The notes under the pieces were generated by a model. That model searched no databases, had not been told where the DNA came from, and saw nothing but the letters and a program-made list of their open reading frames with translations. A DNA stretch of 64,000 nt from an uncultured Chlorobiaceae bacterium (GTDB taxonomy: Bacteria > Bacteroidota > Chlorobiia > Chlorobiales > Chlorobiaceae), in contig CAIJGA010000025.1 in NCBI GenBank assembly GCA_903820085.1, positions 1 through 64,000 on the forward strand, read 5' to 3'. Positions 15,796 to 27,568 of the stretch are shown one piece after another; position 1 is the stretch's first letter, and each line of letters starts with the position of its first letter. The translations under genes were made by a program, and so were the position numbers.

Positions 15796-16065
15796 CTAAA
15801 ACCCCATTTTTGCCAGACTTTCCAGCAAAAGCTGCAAGGTCAGACTCAGTTTTGGGTGTCCTTCCTCAAAATGGTCGAGAGCCTCGTTCATACGCTTCAT
15901 GAGTGATTCGTCCTCATGAACAACGCCGCTCTTTTCATCGAGAAGTCGCTGCATATCCGATCTGAGGTTCGACAGAACAACTTCGGTGTTTTCGTCAATG
16001 GATTCTACCTGCTCAAGCTCCTGATGAAGCGTATTGAGAAGCTCCCTGAGTTTTTGCTGTTCCAT
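15796..16065 (-). CDS. DUF4404 family small protein
   Basis: The 89-residue acidic, fully helical protein begins MEQQKLRELLNTLHQELEQ and ends with a predicted amphipathic helix (HPKLSLTLQLLLESLAKMGF), the pattern of DUF4404. Function unknown. It sits 23 bases after gltD and 40 bases before clpX, so it is likely carried on the gltB-gltD transcript. Confidence 0.85.
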   Translation of the reverse strand: MEQQKLRELLNTLHQELEQVESIDENTEVVLSNLRSDMQRLLDEKSGVVHEDESLMKRMNEALDHFEEGHPKLSLTLQLLLESLAKMGF

Positions 16066-16088
16066 AATTCTCCCTCATTAAATAATTT

Positions 16089-17564
16089 TTACGGCAAACA
16101 GGTATCACCCATCAGAAAGCGGTCACACTCACGTGCCGCAGCCCGACCTTCATGAATTGCCCACACCACAAGGCTCTGACCCCTTCGGGCATCGCCGGCA
16201 GCAAAGATCCCGTCACGGTTGGTACGATAGTTTTTTTCCGTCGCCTTGATGTTTGAACGCTCGTCCTGGACAACCTGAAGCTGCTGCAGAAGATGTTCCT
16301 CCGGCCCGATAAAGCCCATAGCAAGCAACACCAGTTCTGCAGGTATAATCTGTTCGGTTCCCGGAACGGGCCGTGGCACAAAGCGGCCTTCATCTTTAAC
16401 CCACTCCACCTTTGAGACCTCAACGGCTTTCAGGGCACCGGTTTCATCAGCAAGAAATTTCTTGGTCATCATGGAGTATTGTCGCGGATCTTCTCCCTGC
16501 ACAGCGTCAGCCTCTTCCTGCCCGTAATCAACCTTGAAGGTTTTCGGCCATTCAGGCCAGGGATTATCCGGCTGGCGATCAAGCGGCGGTTTCGGCATGA
16601 TTTCGAGTTGCAGCACGCTTTTGCACCCCTGGCGCAAAGAGGTGGCGACACAGTCGGTACCGGTATCGCCGCCACCAATAACAACAACATTTTTGCCTGC
16701 GGCTGAAAGAACCGGTGAACTTTCATCAAGCAGGGCCTTGGTGCTTGAGCGCAAAAAATCCATGGCATAAGAGATCCCGGGCAACTCACGCCCCTCTGCC
16801 GCCAGGTTGCGGGGCTTTGTTGCACCCGTGCAGAGCACGACAGCATCAAACTCTTCAAGGAGCTTGTCTGCCGGATAGTCAACGCCCACCTCAGTACTTT
16901 CCGTGAAGGTAACACCCTCACTCTTCATCAGCTCGATACGACGCTCAATAACAAGCTTTTTGTCGAGCTTCATGTTTGGTATGCCGTACATCATCAGTCC
17001 GCCGAAACGATCGTCGCGCTCAAAAACGGTGACACTGTGGCCGGCCTTATTGAGCTGATCTGCGCAGGCAAGCCCTGAAGGACCCGACCCAACAACAACG
17101 ACTCTTTTTCCCGTTCTGTTTGCAACAGTTTTTGGTTCTACCCATCCTTCCGCAAACGCATGCTCAATAATGGAGCACTCAATATTTTTGATGGTGACCT
17201 GCGGTTCAATAAGACCAAGTACGCAGGAACCTTCGCACGGAGCAGGACAAACCCTTCCCGTAAATTCCGGGAAGTTGTTGGTTTTCATCAACCGGTCATA
17301 CGCTTCGTGCCAGAATCCCTTATAGACATAATCATTCCACTCGGGAATAAGATTATGAATCGGGCAACCGCTGGTCATCCCTCCCAGCATGAATCCCGTA
17401 TGGCAGTATGGCGTACCGCAATCCATACAACGGGCTCCCTGCTTCTGCAGTTCCCCGACCTCCATCTCCTTGTGAAACTCCTGCCAGTCTTTTATCCTGT
17501 CCAGAGGCGCCCTGTCGGCGGGCACTGCTCTCTGGTACTCCATAAAACCCTTAACTTTACCCAT
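16089..17564 (-). CDS. gltD: Glutamate synthase small (beta) subunit
   Basis: GltD takes electrons from NAD(P)H and passes them through FAD and Fe-S clusters to GltB for glutamate synthesis. The 491-residue protein has the N-terminal cysteine cluster (Cys46, Cys49, Cys54, then GCPIHN and CPAPCEGSC), an FAD-binding [10 protein letters not shown] motif, the NADP-binding GGGDTGTDC motif and a C-terminal [18 protein letters not shown] block. It follows gltB by 50 bases on the same strand. All parts expected for a functional subunit are present. Confidence 0.97.
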   Translation of the reverse strand: MGKVKGFMEYQRAVPADRAPLDRIKDWQEFHKEMEVGELQKQGARCMDCGTPYCHTGFMLGGMTSGCPIHNLIPEWNDYVYKGFWHEAYDRLMKTNNFPEFTGRVCPAPCEGSCVLGLIEPQVTIKNIECSIIEHAFAEGWVEPKTVANRTGKRVVVVGSGPSGLACADQLNKAGHSVTVFERDDRFGGLMMYGIPNMKLDKKLVIERRIELMKSEGVTFTESTEVGVDYPADKLLEEFDAVVLCTGATKPRNLAAEGRELPGISYAMDFLRSSTKALLDESSPVLSAAGKNVVVIGGGDTGTDCVATSLRQGCKSVLQLEIMPKPPLDRQPDNPWPEWPKTFKVDYGQEEADAVQGEDPRQYSMMTKKFLADETGALKAVEVSKVEWVKDEGRFVPRPVPGTEQIIPAELVLLAMGFIGPEEHLLQQLQVVQDERSNIKATEKNYRTNRDGIFAAGDARRGQSLVVWAIHEGRAAARECDRFLMGDTCLP

Positions 17565-17614
17565 ATCAATGATTTAATCTTTTTCCAACCGGGTTGCACC
17601 ACCCTTTTCCGGTA

Positions 17615-20600
17615 TTAATTCCCTGAAACTCGTGACGGGTCATGAATATTTTTATGAAACGCAGCCATAACCGCTTCATCACCGCTGAGCCCTGCAGCCT
17701 CAACCTCTTTCATGGCATCAAGCGCACGACGGTAATCCTGCGGCATCACTTTGACAAAACGCTGGCGACATGCATCCCAGCCGTCAAGAATTGACTGTCC
17801 AAGATCGCTTCCGGTATAGCTGACATGCCTCTCAATCATGGACTGAAGACCCACCAGCTCCATCAGGTCATCAATCGGGGAGAGATCAACCATCTGACGG
17901 TTGCAGTTATCGGCAAACGTGCCGTCTGCATCGTAGACATAGGCTACACCGCCCGACATTCCAGCAGCAAAGTTCCTGCCTGTCTTGCCGAGAATGATGA
18001 CGGTGCCACCGGTCATGTATTCACAACCATGATCACCAATGGCCTCAACCACAGCGCTCAAACCGCTGTTGCGCACGCAGAAGCGTTCTCCGGCCATCCC
18101 CCGGATAAAAGCCTCTCCGGAGGTTGCTCCGTAGAAGCCGACATTGCCGATGATAATATTCTCTTCCGGTACAAACGTAGAGCCTTGAGACTGATAGACA
18201 ATAATCCTGCCGCCGGAAAGCCCCTTGCCCACATAGTCGTTGGCATCGCCTTCAAGCTCGAGGGTCATGCCATTCGGAATAAAGGCACCGAAACTCTGAC
18301 CGGCAGAGCCGATAAATTTCAGGTGAATCGTGTCGTCCGGCAATCCTTTGGAGCCATATGCCTTTGTCACTTCATAGCCGACAATGGTGCCGACAACCCT
18401 GTTTGTGTTTCGGATCGGAAGTGTGGTAACAACCCTCTCCTGCCTTTTGATAGCTGGCTCGCAGATGGAAAGCAGTGTGGTCCGATCAAGACTTTCGTCA
18501 AGACTGTGCTCCTGCTTGATGGTGCAGTAGCGTGTTTCATTCTCACCAACTTCGGCCTGGTAAAGAATTTTCGAAAGATCGATACCCTGTGCCTTCCAGT
18601 GAGTGACCGATTTTTTCATGCTCAGCAATTCAGTACGTCCGACCAGTTCGTTCAGGGTGCGCACGCCAAGACGCGACATATATTCCCGAACACCTTCGGC
18701 AAGGAAACGCATGAAGTTTTCAACATGCTCCGGCTTGCCCTTGAAATGCTTGCGCAGTTCCGGGTTCTGGGTGGCAACGCCGACCGGACAGGAGTCGTCC
18801 TGGCAGCACCGCATCATGATACATCCCATCACCACCAAAGTGGTTGTTGCAAAACCGAACTCCTCTGCACCAAGCATTGCGGCAACGATAATATCTCTCG
18901 CTGTTTTAAGCTGGCCATCAGCCTCGACAACAATACGGCTGCGCAGGTTGTTGAGCACAAGGGTCTGGTGCGCTTCGGCCAGGCCGAGCTCCCACGGCAT
19001 ACCCGCATGCATGATGCTCGAAACAGGTGATGCACCGGTTCCGCCATCATGGCCGCTGATGAGCACAACATCGGCGTGTGCCTTGGCAACGCCGGCGGCA
19101 ATCGTTCCTACACCGACAGTGGAAACAAGCTTGACGTTGATGCGCGCCGTATGATTGGCATTTTTAAGATCATGAATAAGCTGGGCCAGATCCTCAATTG
19201 AATAGATATCATGATGAGGCGGTGGCGAAATAAGGCCAACGCCGGGAGTTGAATGCCGTACCTTGGCAACCCAGGGGTAGACTTTTGTGCCGGGAAGCTG
19301 GCCGCCCTCGCCAGGCTTTGCACCCTGAGCCATCTTGATCTGGATCTCATTGGCACTGGCAAGATACTCGCTGGTAACGCCAAACCTGCCCGAAGCGACC
19401 TGCTTGATGGCCGACATTCTCGAATCGCCATTGGCATCTTTTTTGAATCTCTCAGGATCTTCGCCACCTTCACCGGTATTGCTCCTGCCACCAAGCCTGT
19501 TCATGGCAATGGCCAGAGTTTCATGCGCCTCCTGACTGATGGAACCGTACGACATGGCTCCGGTCTTGAACCTTTTCAGTATGGCCTCAACCGGCTCAAC
19601 CTCATCAAGCGGCACAGCCTGATCGCTGAACTTGATATCCATCAGACCACGGATCGTGCAGAGATGCTCACTCTGGTCATCAATGAGGTTCTCATATTTT
19701 TTAAACAGCTCATAATTCGTCGTTCTGCAGGAGTGCTGCAGAAAATGGATCGCCTCGGGACTGAAGAGATGGTATTCGCCGCTGTGACGCCATTTGCGTT
19801 CGCCGCCGGCTTCCAGACCACGGTCAACCTTGTTGCCCGAAGGCGGAAAAACCGCTTCATGGCGCCGGCGTACCTCTTCGGCAACAATATCGAGACCGAT
19901 ACCTTCAATACGGGTCGGCGTACGGGTAAAGTAGGCATCAACAAGCTGCGTATTGAGGCCGACAGCCTCAAAAATCTGCGCACCGCGGTAGCTCTGAATC
20001 GTTGAAATACCCATTTTGGCCATCGTCTTCACCACGCCCTTGACGGCCGCCTTGACATAGTTCTTTTTGGCAACCTTCACATCCAGCTTGATGTGTCCCG
20101 ACTCAACCAGTGATTTGACCGTTTCAAGCGCCATGTAGGGGTTTACAGCACCAACGCCATAACTGATAAGCATGGCAAAATGATGCACAGTCCTCGGCTC
20201 AGCCGATTCAAGAACCAGACCGATCTGTGTTCTTATCCCTGCATTAATGAGGAAGTTGTGCAGGCCGGAAACCGCCAGGAGCGCCGGAATCGGTGCGCGA
20301 TCATTGTTCAATTCTCCCTTGTCGGACAGAATGATGATGTTGACACCCTTTCTTGCCGCCTGTTCAGACTGGCGGTAAAGGTCGTGCATTGCAGCCTCAA
20401 TGCCTTTCCCGCCCTGTTTGACCGCATAAAATATCGGAAGCGTAACCGCCCTGAAACCGGGCTTATCGATGCCGCGAATCTTTTCAAGGTCCTGATTCGT
20501 CAAAATCGGATGGGGCAGGCGAATGCGACGGCAATTCACCTCTGAAGGCTCCAGCAGTTCTCCTTCTGTACCAAGCATGACCATAGTCGAGGTGATGAGT

Positions 20601-22228
20601 TCCTCCCTGATCGAATCAATCGGAGGATTGGTCACCTGGGCAAAAAGCTGCTTGAAATAGTCATAGAGCAGTTTCGGCTTGTTGGAAAGTGCGGCAAGAG
20701 GTGTATCGTTGCCCATCGATCCAACCAGCTCCACCCCTTTTTCACTCATTATCTTTATCTGCAGGGTAAGATCTTCCTGGGTATAGCCGAACACCTTCTG
20801 ACGGGCGGTAAGGCTGTACTTCTCCTCATCAGGATTTTTCAACTGCGGATGATCGGTCAAGGCCTCCAGATCAATAATGTTCCGCTCAATCCATTCGCCG
20901 TAAGGCTGTTCAACGGCAATGGTTTCCTTGATCTCTTCATCGGAGATGATGCGACCCTGGGCAGTATCGACCAGAAACATACGGCCCGGTTGCAGGCGGT
21001 CTTTTTTAAGAATCCGCTCTGGAGCAATATCAAGCACGCCAACCTCGGATGCCATGATAACAAGGTCATCCTTTGTGATATAATAACGGGAAGGACGAAG
21101 TCCGTTGCGGTCAAGCACGGCACCAACCTGAACCCCGTCAGTAAAGGTGACGGATGCAGGACCGTCCCAAGGCTCCATAAGGCAACTGTGATACTCGTAA
21201 AAGGCTTTTTTCTCAGCCGAAAGCCCGTCATTGCCTGTCCATGGCTCCGGAATGATCATCATGGCAGCATGTGCCAGTGAACGGCCGGAAAGCACCAGGA
21301 ACTCAAAGGCATTGTCGAGAATGGCCGAGTCGCTGCCATCCTCCAGAATAATCGGCTTGATATTCTCAATCGCGTTACCGAACACCTTCGACTGGATATT
21401 TTTTTCCCTTGCCTTCATCCAGTTGACGTTGCCCTTCAGCGTATTGATCTCTCCGTTATGGCTGAGATAGCGATAAGGGTGCGCCCTGTCCCAGCTCGGG
21501 AAGGTATTGGTACTGAAACGGGAGTGTACCATGGCTATAGCACTCTCCATATCCGCATCGTGCAGTTCGGGATAGAACTCCCCTACCTGTTCGGGAAGCA
21601 GCATGCCCTTATAGACAATAGTGCGGCCGGAAAGGCTGGATATATAAAAATAACTGCTGCCCAGCAGGCCTGCGGTATATTTGACCCTTTTGGTAATACG
21701 ACGGCGGATGATATAAAGCTTTCTTTCAAATTCCAGCTCCGACTGAATATCCTTGCCCCAGCCGACAAAAAGCTGCTTGACAATGGGCTCCTGGGAGCGC
21801 GCCGTATCACCAAGGGTATCATTACAGGTCACCACTTTTCTGAACCCGAGAAACTTCTGTCCCTCAGCCTGAATCATCTGGCGGCAGATATCTTCAATAG
21901 CCCGCCTCTGGGATATATCCGGCGGCAAAAAAAGCATCCCCACACCATACTGCTTCTTGGGAGGCAGATCAATATTTATTTCAGCACAAACCCTGCGCAA
22001 AAACTTGTCGGGAACCTGAAGAAGAATTCCAGCTCCGTCACCGGTATTTTTTTCACATCCGCATGCACCGCGATGTTTCAGGTTTTCGTTGATCTGCAAA
22101 CCCTGCTCCACAATTTCATGGGATTTGACACCTTTGATATGGGCAACAAACCCTACACCGCAAGCATCATGCTCAAACTGAGGATCATAGAGCCCAGTAT
22201 TTAACGTAACGTTCATATTTTCAGGCAC
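17615..22228 (-). CDS. gltB: Glutamate synthase large (alpha) subunit
   Basis: The 1537-residue GltB hydrolyses glutamine and adds the ammonia to 2-oxoglutarate, giving two glutamates. The class II amidotransferase nucleophile is Cys23 in DACGVGF, reached after removal of a 22-residue propeptide. The central domain, the FMN-binding synthase domain ([17 protein letters not shown]), the 3Fe-4S cysteines ([12 protein letters not shown]) and the C-terminal beta-helix rich in glycine are all visible. Length fits the bacterial norm. It begins the gltB-gltD-DUF4404-clpX series and links nitrogen uptake to the 2-oxoglutarate pool. Confidence 0.97.
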   Translation of the reverse strand: MPENMNVTLNTGLYDPQFEHDACGVGFVAHIKGVKSHEIVEQGLQINENLKHRGACGCEKNTGDGAGILLQVPDKFLRRVCAEINIDLPPKKQYGVGMLFLPPDISQRRAIEDICRQMIQAEGQKFLGFRKVVTCNDTLGDTARSQEPIVKQLFVGWGKDIQSELEFERKLYIIRRRITKRVKYTAGLLGSSYFYISSLSGRTIVYKGMLLPEQVGEFYPELHDADMESAIAMVHSRFSTNTFPSWDRAHPYRYLSHNGEINTLKGNVNWMKAREKNIQSKVFGNAIENIKPIILEDGSDSAILDNAFEFLVLSGRSLAHAAMMIIPEPWTGNDGLSAEKKAFYEYHSCLMEPWDGPASVTFTDGVQVGAVLDRNGLRPSRYYITKDDLVIMASEVGVLDIAPERILKKDRLQPGRMFLVDTAQGRIISDEEIKETIAVEQPYGEWIERNIIDLEALTDHPQLKNPDEEKYSLTARQKVFGYTQEDLTLQIKIMSEKGVELVGSMGNDTPLAALSNKPKLLYDYFKQLFAQVTNPPIDSIREELITSTMVMLGTEGELLEPSEVNCRRIRLPHPILTNQDLEKIRGIDKPGFRAVTLPIFYAVKQGGKGIEAAMHDLYRQSEQAARKGVNIIILSDKGELNNDRAPIPALLAVSGLHNFLINAGIRTQIGLVLESAEPRTVHHFAMLISYGVGAVNPYMALETVKSLVESGHIKLDVKVAKKNYVKAAVKGVVKTMAKMGISTIQSYRGAQIFEAVGLNTQLVDAYFTRTPTRIEGIGLDIVAEEVRRRHEAVFPPSGNKVDRGLEAGGERKWRHSGEYHLFSPEAIHFLQHSCRTTNYELFKKYENLIDDQSEHLCTIRGLMDIKFSDQAVPLDEVEPVEAILKRFKTGAMSYGSISQEAHETLAIAMNRLGGRSNTGEGGEDPERFKKDANGDSRMSAIKQVASGRFGVTSEYLASANEIQIKMAQGAKPGEGGQLPGTKVYPWVAKVRHSTPGVGLISPPPHHDIYSIEDLAQLIHDLKNANHTARINVKLVSTVGVGTIAAGVAKAHADVVLISGHDGGTGASPVSSIMHAGMPWELGLAEAHQTLVLNNLRSRIVVEADGQLKTARDIIVAAMLGAEEFGFATTTLVVMGCIMMRCCQDDSCPVGVATQNPELRKHFKGKPEHVENFMRFLAEGVREYMSRLGVRTLNELVGRTELLSMKKSVTHWKAQGIDLSKILYQAEVGENETRYCTIKQEHSLDESLDRTTLLSICEPAIKRQERVVTTLPIRNTNRVVGTIVGYEVTKAYGSKGLPDDTIHLKFIGSAGQSFGAFIPNGMTLELEGDANDYVGKGLSGGRIIVYQSQGSTFVPEENIIIGNVGFYGATSGEAFIRGMAGERFCVRNSGLSAVVEAIGDHGCEYMTGGTVIILGKTGRNFAAGMSGGVAYVYDADGTFADNCNRQMVDLSPIDDLMELVGLQSMIERHVSYTGSDLGQSILDGWDACRQRFVKVMPQDYRRALDAMKEVEAAGLSGDEAVMAAFHKNIHDPSRVSGN

Positions 22229-22326
22229 AACTTTTCAAACAGTTTCAAAAAAAAGGCAACCGGAAGATCTTAGCGCAGAATATAAATGTTTTTGACAAAA
22301 TCCCTATTCCAGCACAAAATGCCGAA

Positions 22327-23070
22327 CTAAGCTTTTCCCTGGCTGGCCACGGCATCAACAGCCTTTTTCAGGGCGTCCTGGTCACCGAGGTAATAACTTT
22401 TAATTGCTTTAAGATCGTCATCAAGCTCATAAACCAACGGAATTCCGGTTGGAATATTGACACCGACAATATCGTCCTCGGAAATGTTATCAAGATATTT
22501 GACCAGCGCACGCAAGGAGTTTCCGTGAGCAGCAATAATAACCTTCTTGCCCTTGCGGATTTCAGGAGCGATCGTCTCATGCCAGATGGGCAGGAAGCGT
22601 TCCACCGTATCCTTGAGACATTCGCTCAAGGGAATCTCATCTTTAGTCAAGTCGGCATAACGAGGTTCAGCTCCGGGATAGCGCTCATCACTTTTCTCAA
22701 GTGCAGGAGGCGGTGTGTCGTAACTTCTCCGCCAGACAAGAACCTGCTCTTCGCCATACTTCTGGGATGTCTCAGACTTGTTGAGTCCCTGCAATGCACC
22801 ATAATGGCGTTCGTTAAGCCTCCAGCTTTTGAAAACAGGAATCCACATCAGATCCATTTCATCCAGAACACTCCACAAGGTCCTGATGGCACGTTTCAGT
22901 ACAGAGGTATAGGCTACATCAAAAACAAATCCCCCCTCACGAAGCAGTTTACCGGCATTGGCAGCCTCTTTTCTGCCCTGCTCGGTCAGGTCGATATCGT
23001 ACCATCCGGTAAAGCGATTTTCGCGGTTCCACTGACTTTCTCCATGCCGTAACAAAACCAATTTGATCAT
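22327..23070 (-). CDS. gpmA: 2,3-bisphosphoglycerate-dependent phosphoglycerate mutase
   Basis: The 247-residue enzyme interconverts 3- and 2-phosphoglycerate in glycolysis and gluconeogenesis. The phosphohistidine motif LRHGESQWN is at residues 7 to 15, ENRFTGWYD follows, and the second catalytic histidine lies in [10 protein letters not shown]. Length is that of the dimeric/tetrameric dPGM family. It is transcribed leftward, divergent from the flavin oxidoreductase gene, and ends about 100 bases before the gltB start. Confidence 0.97.
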   Translation of the reverse strand: MIKLVLLRHGESQWNRENRFTGWYDIDLTEQGRKEAANAGKLLREGGFVFDVAYTSVLKRAIRTLWSVLDEMDLMWIPVFKSWRLNERHYGALQGLNKSETSQKYGEEQVLVWRRSYDTPPPALEKSDERYPGAEPRYADLTKDEIPLSECLKDTVERFLPIWHETIAPEIRKGKKVIIAAHGNSLRALVKYLDNISEDDIVGVNIPTGIPLVYELDDDLKAIKSYYLGDQDALKKAVDAVASQGKA

Positions 23071-23378
23071 TGTCGATTCCTTTTTTCAGCATTTTTTATT
23101 CAGGAAAATCCTCTTTTCCCGTTAGTTGGCCGGTAATTTAATATTCTCTGCACCTTTTCTCAAACTTCATCCGCTCCAGAGCACGAAAGTTTCCCTCAGA
23201 TGGCACTGAAAATAGTTACAACAGAGCGGATTTTGTGAGAATTGTCTGTAGATTTATAAATTGAAATATGATATCTTAAGTAATTTTTGGCGAAGGGTAG
23301 TTGTTTCTATACTGACAGTTGCCTTTTCTTCAGTGGTAATGATGATCTGTAAATGCCCTTATACTGATAAACACGACA
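23071..23378. promoter_or_regulatory. Divergent promoter region, gpmA and flavin oxidoreductase
   Basis: This 308-base spacer between two divergent genes must carry both promoters. It is A+T-rich near 23,240 to 23,300. A TTGTTTCTATACTGACAG stretch at about 23,301 to 23,318 contains a TATACT -10-like element for the rightward gene. No gene, hairpin or repeat of note is seen. Confidence 0.4.
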
Positions 23379-24635
23379 ATGAACGTAGACAATTTCAGGT
23401 TACTGATAGGCGGAAAAGAGTATGTACCCATCATTATTGGCGGTATGGGTGTTAACATTTCAACAACCGAACTTGCCCTTTCTGCGGCAAAACTCGGCGG
23501 AATAGGTCACGTTTCCGATGCCTTGATCGGCTATGTCTGCGACAGGATATTCAACACCTCTTTTGTCAGCCGGAAAAGAAAAAAGTATGCGCAATACAGC
23601 CAGAATCCTGATAAATCAGCCGTACAGTTTGATTTGGATGAATTAGCCGAAGCACAGAGAAAATATATTGATTACACCATGTCCCAAAAAACGGGCAGTG
23701 GTGCCATTTTCCTGAACTGCATGGAAAAGCTGACCATGAACAGCAGCATCGAAACGCTGAAAGTCAGGCTAACGGCAGCAATGGATGCCGGCATTGACGG
23801 ACTGACCCTTGCTGCAGGTCTCAACCTCAGGACGCTTGACCTTATCCAGGATCATCCAAGGTTCCGCGACGTCAAGATCGGCATTATTATCTCCTCTGTC
23901 AGGGCGCTTGCCATCTTTCTGAAACGGGCAGTTCGCCTTAACCGCCTGCCTGACTACATTGTTGTTGAAGGGCCGCTTGCCGGTGGCCACCTTGGCTTCG
24001 GACCAAGCGACTGGCACACTTTCGATCTCAAAACCATCTTCACCGAAGTGCTTGCCTTTCTGAAAAAAGAGGCACTGAACATTCCGGTCATCCCTGCAGG
24101 CGGTATCTTTACCGGCACGGATGCCGTAGACTACCTTGAAATGGGAGCTGCCGGTGTTCAGGTGGCGACCCGCTTTACCATCAGCAAGGAGGCAGGCCTT
24201 CCGGCGGATGTCAAGCAGAACTATATCAATGCAAAAGAGGAGGATATCGTCGTCAACATGGCCTCCACCACCGGATATCCCATGCGGATGCTTACCTCTT
24301 CGCCGACCCTCCGCTATGCCATAAAGCCAAACTGCGAAGGACTCGGCTACCTGCTTGAAAACGGCGGGAAATGCACCTATATCGACGAATATTATCAGGC
24401 CCTTGCCGAGAGAAAACCGGGAGAGCCTCTTGTTATCAAGGAAAAAACCTGTCTCTGTACCGGCATGGCCAATTATGATTGCTGGACATGCGGCCAAACC
24501 ACCTACCGCCTCAAGGAGACCACAAACCAGCTTCCAAACGGAAAATGGCAGCTTCCGAAAGCTGAGGATATTTTTCTTGATTATCAGTTCAGCTCCGACC
24601 ACACCATCAGGCTGCCGGAACCAGAGGCGACATAA
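23379..24635 (+). CDS. NAD(P)H-dependent flavin oxidoreductase / nitronate monooxygenase family
   Basis: The 418-residue protein belongs to the 2-nitropropane dioxygenase-like TIM-barrel flavoproteins. Visible motifs include IIGGMGVNISTTELA near the N-terminus, VVEGPLAGGHLGFG in the middle (with the usual active-site histidine) and IPAGGIFTGTDAVDYLEMGAAGVQVATRF, the FMN phosphate-binding part. A C-terminal extension carries CLCTGMANYDCWTC, a cysteine-rich block not found in classical nitronate monooxygenases. The substrate cannot be told from sequence; such enzymes also act as enoyl reductases or detoxifying oxidases. The next gene starts 15 bases later. Confidence 0.8.
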   Translation: MNVDNFRLLIGGKEYVPIIIGGMGVNISTTELALSAAKLGGIGHVSDALIGYVCDRIFNTSFVSRKRKKYAQYSQNPDKSAVQFDLDELAEAQRKYIDYTMSQKTGSGAIFLNCMEKLTMNSSIETLKVRLTAAMDAGIDGLTLAAGLNLRTLDLIQDHPRFRDVKIGIIISSVRALAIFLKRAVRLNRLPDYIVVEGPLAGGHLGFGPSDWHTFDLKTIFTEVLAFLKKEALNIPVIPAGGIFTGTDAVDYLEMGAAGVQVATRFTISKEAGLPADVKQNYINAKEEDIVVNMASTTGYPMRMLTSSPTLRYAIKPNCEGLGYLLENGGKCTYIDEYYQALAERKPGEPLVIKEKTCLCTGMANYDCWTCGQTTYRLKETTNQLPNGKWQLPKAEDIFLDYQFSSDHTIRLPEPEAT

Positions 24636-24650
24636 CAACACGCTGAAAAT

Positions 24651-25649
24651 ATGAAACAAAAAACAACCTTATTTCTTTATGCCGCACTGATAGCGACCAT
24701 TCTTATTCTGGTTGTTTTTACCGTTAATCAATTGAGTGCGGCAGCCACTCTCCTCAGCTCCCTGCATCCGTACGCAGGAAAAGTCTTCCTTCTTTTCAGC
24801 GCAGCTACCCTGCTCTTCGTCATGTACAGGGGTATCCTGCTTTTTTCTGTTCCAAAAAAAGCTGTACTGCCGGAACAGGACAATTCAACAGAGATGGATG
24901 CATTCGTAGCTTACCTGACCTCACAGTTGCCGGTTCATCCCATGCATCCCGACCGGTCAAAAAATGAAAAAGATCAACGCTGGGTACGCACCAATTTCAA
25001 ATTCCTCGAGGTAGATGCGTTCAACACAACCAGGCTGATTGCCACAAAAAACTTTTTTGTCGGTGCTTTTGCCCAGAACACCTCCTATGGCACAACCACC
25101 TCATTGCTCAACATCTTCAAGGTGGTCTGGAAGATTTATGCCATACACCATCGCGAGCAGCATCTCAGGGAGTTTATCACCCTTGTTCGTTCAGTCTATG
25201 CCTGCCTGCCGCTTTCTGACTTCAAAAAAGAGGAAATACCGGCCCATATCAAGCCGATCATCCAATCCTCATTCAGCAATACCCTCTCGACACTGCTGCC
25301 GGCAGGAAACCTGTTGAGCCCGTTTTTCCTCAACCTCTTTATTGCCGGGTCAACCAACACCTACCTCACCTGCCTTGCCGGTATTATCGCAACGCACCAC
25401 TGCCAGATCATGACTGAAGAGGATAAAAAAGATATTATCCAGCAAAGCATGTTTGAAGCATCGTTCATGCTGAAAGAGATTGTCAGAGAGTGCAATCCGA
25501 TTCTGTCGGTCACCATCAGCCAGGCCGTAAAAAAAGCAGGCATCGAAAGCCTTGATACCATCCCGACACCGTCAACAGGAAGCGGCATGGCTCAGGATAT
25601 TGTTTCACACCTTGCAAGTTCACTGAAACATATTCTCAAGGATAGTTGA
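24651..25649 (+). CDS. Membrane protein of unknown function, DUF697-like core
   Basis: The 332-residue protein starts with two membrane segments (about 8 to 30 and 42 to 64), followed by a soluble region and a second hydrophobic stretch (about 215 to 250, NLLSPFFLNLFIAGSTN onward) that recalls the DUF697/YcjF membrane domain. No catalytic motif is seen. It lies 15 bases after the flavin oxidoreductase, suggesting co-transcription. It converges with tadA; the 40-base gap shows no convincing terminator. Family assignment is tentative. Confidence 0.5.
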   Translation: MKQKTTLFLYAALIATILILVVFTVNQLSAAATLLSSLHPYAGKVFLLFSAATLLFVMYRGILLFSVPKKAVLPEQDNSTEMDAFVAYLTSQLPVHPMHPDRSKNEKDQRWVRTNFKFLEVDAFNTTRLIATKNFFVGAFAQNTSYGTTTSLLNIFKVVWKIYAIHHREQHLREFITLVRSVYACLPLSDFKKEEIPAHIKPIIQSSFSNTLSTLLPAGNLLSPFFLNLFIAGSTNTYLTCLAGIIATHHCQIMTEEDKKDIIQQSMFEASFMLKEIVRECNPILSVTISQAVKKAGIESLDTIPTPSTGSGMAQDIVSHLASSLKHILKDS

Positions 25650-25689
25650 GACGGTAAAATGCTCACCGCACACTCCTTGAGTATTCTCT

Positions 25690-26151
25690 TCAAGGCTTCT
25701 GGCGTAGCTCTCTGAAAAAATCCTGAAGCAGACTGGCACACTTGTTCTCCATAATGCCGCCAAAAACTTCCGGCTGATGGTTGAGCTGCCGGCATCCCGT
25801 CACGTTCATGACCGTACCCGAAGCCCCCATTTTTGGATCATAGGCTCCGAAAAGAACCCTTCCGACCTTTGCATTGACAATCGCTCCTGCACACATCGGA
25901 CAGGGCTCAAGTGTCACCGCAAGGGTACACCCATTGAGATACTTGCTGCCGACAGTTGCCATCGCTGAGGTCAGGGCAATCATTTCAGCATGCGCCGTAG
26001 CATCGCAAAGCGCCTCAACCTGGTTATACCCCCTTCCAATGACGTGGCCGTTACTGTCAAGCACAACTGCCCCAACAGGAACCTCCTTCCGTTCAAAGGC
26101 CTTTATTGCTTCCCGAAAAGCAAGTTCCATGCAATACGCAAAATCCATCAT
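25690..26151 (-). CDS. tadA: tRNA-specific adenosine deaminase
   Basis: The 153-residue zinc enzyme converts A34 to inosine in tRNA-Arg(ACG). The catalytic HAEMIAL motif (about residues 54 to 60) and the zinc-binding PCPMCAGA motif (about 82 to 89) are intact, as is the C-terminal [19 protein letters not shown] block typical of TadA rather than of cytosine deaminases. Transcribed leftward, divergent from sucC. Confidence 0.93.
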   Translation of the reverse strand: MMDFAYCMELAFREAIKAFERKEVPVGAVVLDSNGHVIGRGYNQVEALCDATAHAEMIALTSAMATVGSKYLNGCTLAVTLEPCPMCAGAIVNAKVGRVLFGAYDPKMGASGTVMNVTGCRQLNHQPEVFGGIMENKCASLLQDFFRELRQKP

Positions 26152-26295
26152 ACTTTTTATATAAATATTGTCGAGTCAGCAACAAGGGGTTGGACCGTAA
26201 TCGTAATTTTCATTATACTGTGCTCTTTGCACAATCCAGCATCTTCCCGGCATTATCCTGTGCAAACTATTGTCAGTAACCCAATACCTAAAAAT

Positions 26296-27471
26296 ATGAA
26301 CATTCATGAATATCAAGGCAAGGATATCCTGAGAAAATTCGGGGTTGCCGTGCCAAAAGGAATTGTGGCCTATTCCCCTGAAGAAGCAAAACAGGCGGCG
26401 AAGGAGCTTTTTGACGAACTCTGTTGTCCTGTTGTTGTTGTAAAAGCTCAGATTCATGCCGGGGGCAGAGGAAAGGCAGGAGGTGTGAAACTCGCCAAAT
26501 CACCTCAAGAGGCTTTTGATATCGCCCAGCAATTAATCGGTCTCACACTGGTCACCCACCAGACAGGCCCAGAAGGCAAAGAGATCGGAAGAGTGCTCGT
26601 CGAAGAGGGAATGAATATCGAACAAGAGTTTTATGTCGGCGTCACCCTTGACCGGTCGACCTCAAAAAATGTTCTGATGGTTTCAACCGAAGGCGGCATG
26701 GAGATTGAAACAGTTGCCGAAGAGACCCCGGAGAGAATCCTGAAAATCCAGATTGATCCTCTTTTTGGCATGCAGGGTTTTCAGGCACGCGAAGCAGCGT
26801 TCTTCCTCGGACTTCAGGGCGACCAGTTCCGCAACGCCGTCAGTTTCATAACTGCACTGTACAACGCCTATGTCTCAATTGATGCTGCCATCGCAGAAAT
26901 CAACCCGCTGGTAGTCACCAAAGAGGGCAAGGTTCTGGCACTTGACGCCAAAATCAATTTCGACGACAACGCACTCTTCCGCCACCATAAGTTCCTTGAA
27001 CTGCGGGATACCAACGAAGAGGATCCATTGGAAGTTGAAGCATCAAAATCCAATCTCAACTATGTCCGCCTTGACGGCAATGTCGGCTGTATGGTAAACG
27101 GAGCCGGACTGGCCATGGGCACCATGGACATGATCCAGCTTGCTGGCGGCAAACCGGCCAACTTCCTCGATGTCGGCGGCTCAGCCAGCCCCCAGACCGT
27201 TGAGGAGGGTTTCAAGATCATTTTAAGCGACAAAAATGTCAAAGCAATCCTTGTCAACATTTTCGGCGGCATTGTTCGCTGCGACCGTGTTGCAGGAGGT
27301 ATTATCGAGGCTGCAAAGAAAATAGGACTTCACCTGCCGGTTATCGTCCGGCTTGAAGGAACCAATGCTCCAATTGCACAGAAAATGCTTGATGATTCCG
27401 GCTTGAACCTTATTGCCGCCAAAGGCCTGCGCGATGCAGCCAAGAAGGTACAGGAAGCATTGGCCCTGTAA
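26296..27471 (+). CDS. sucC: Succinyl-CoA synthetase beta subunit (ADP/GDP-forming)
   Basis: The 391-residue protein begins [17 protein letters not shown], typical of SucC, and carries the ATP-grasp signatures [12 protein letters not shown], the metal-binding EINPLVV segment and the [13 protein letters not shown] and [10 protein letters not shown] CoA/phosphate loops. SucC with SucD interconverts succinate and succinyl-CoA in either TCA direction. sucD is not adjacent. The frame is open far upstream, but the homology starts at the ATG at 26,296. A strong terminator follows 40 bases after the stop. Confidence 0.97.
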   Translation: MNIHEYQGKDILRKFGVAVPKGIVAYSPEEAKQAAKELFDELCCPVVVVKAQIHAGGRGKAGGVKLAKSPQEAFDIAQQLIGLTLVTHQTGPEGKEIGRVLVEEGMNIEQEFYVGVTLDRSTSKNVLMVSTEGGMEIETVAEETPERILKIQIDPLFGMQGFQAREAAFFLGLQGDQFRNAVSFITALYNAYVSIDAAIAEINPLVVTKEGKVLALDAKINFDDNALFRHHKFLELRDTNEEDPLEVEASKSNLNYVRLDGNVGCMVNGAGLAMGTMDMIQLAGGKPANFLDVGGSASPQTVEEGFKIILSDKNVKAILVNIFGGIVRCDRVAGGIIEAAKKIGLHLPVIVRLEGTNAPIAQKMLDDSGLNLIAAKGLRDAAKKVQEALAL

Positions 27472-27510
27472 CACTGAACTGAAAGAGTGACACTCAAACG
27501 ACCTACCGAC

Positions 27511-27545
27511 ACCCTGCAAGCCCCCGCTTGCGGGGTGTTTTTGTA
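27511..27545 (+). terminator. Rho-independent terminator of sucC
   Basis: CCCTGCAAGC and GCTTGCGGGG pair around a short C-rich loop, followed by TGTTTTTGT. It ends the sucC transcript before the convergent methyltransferase gene. Confidence 0.85.
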
Positions 27546-27568
27546 TCAGTGAATCGGCAATAAGCGCA

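Noticed and set aside
17825-19030. 401-codon frame on the plus strand
   Set aside because: Antisense to gltB, whose glutamate synthase motifs are intact throughout; no ribosome site or domain.
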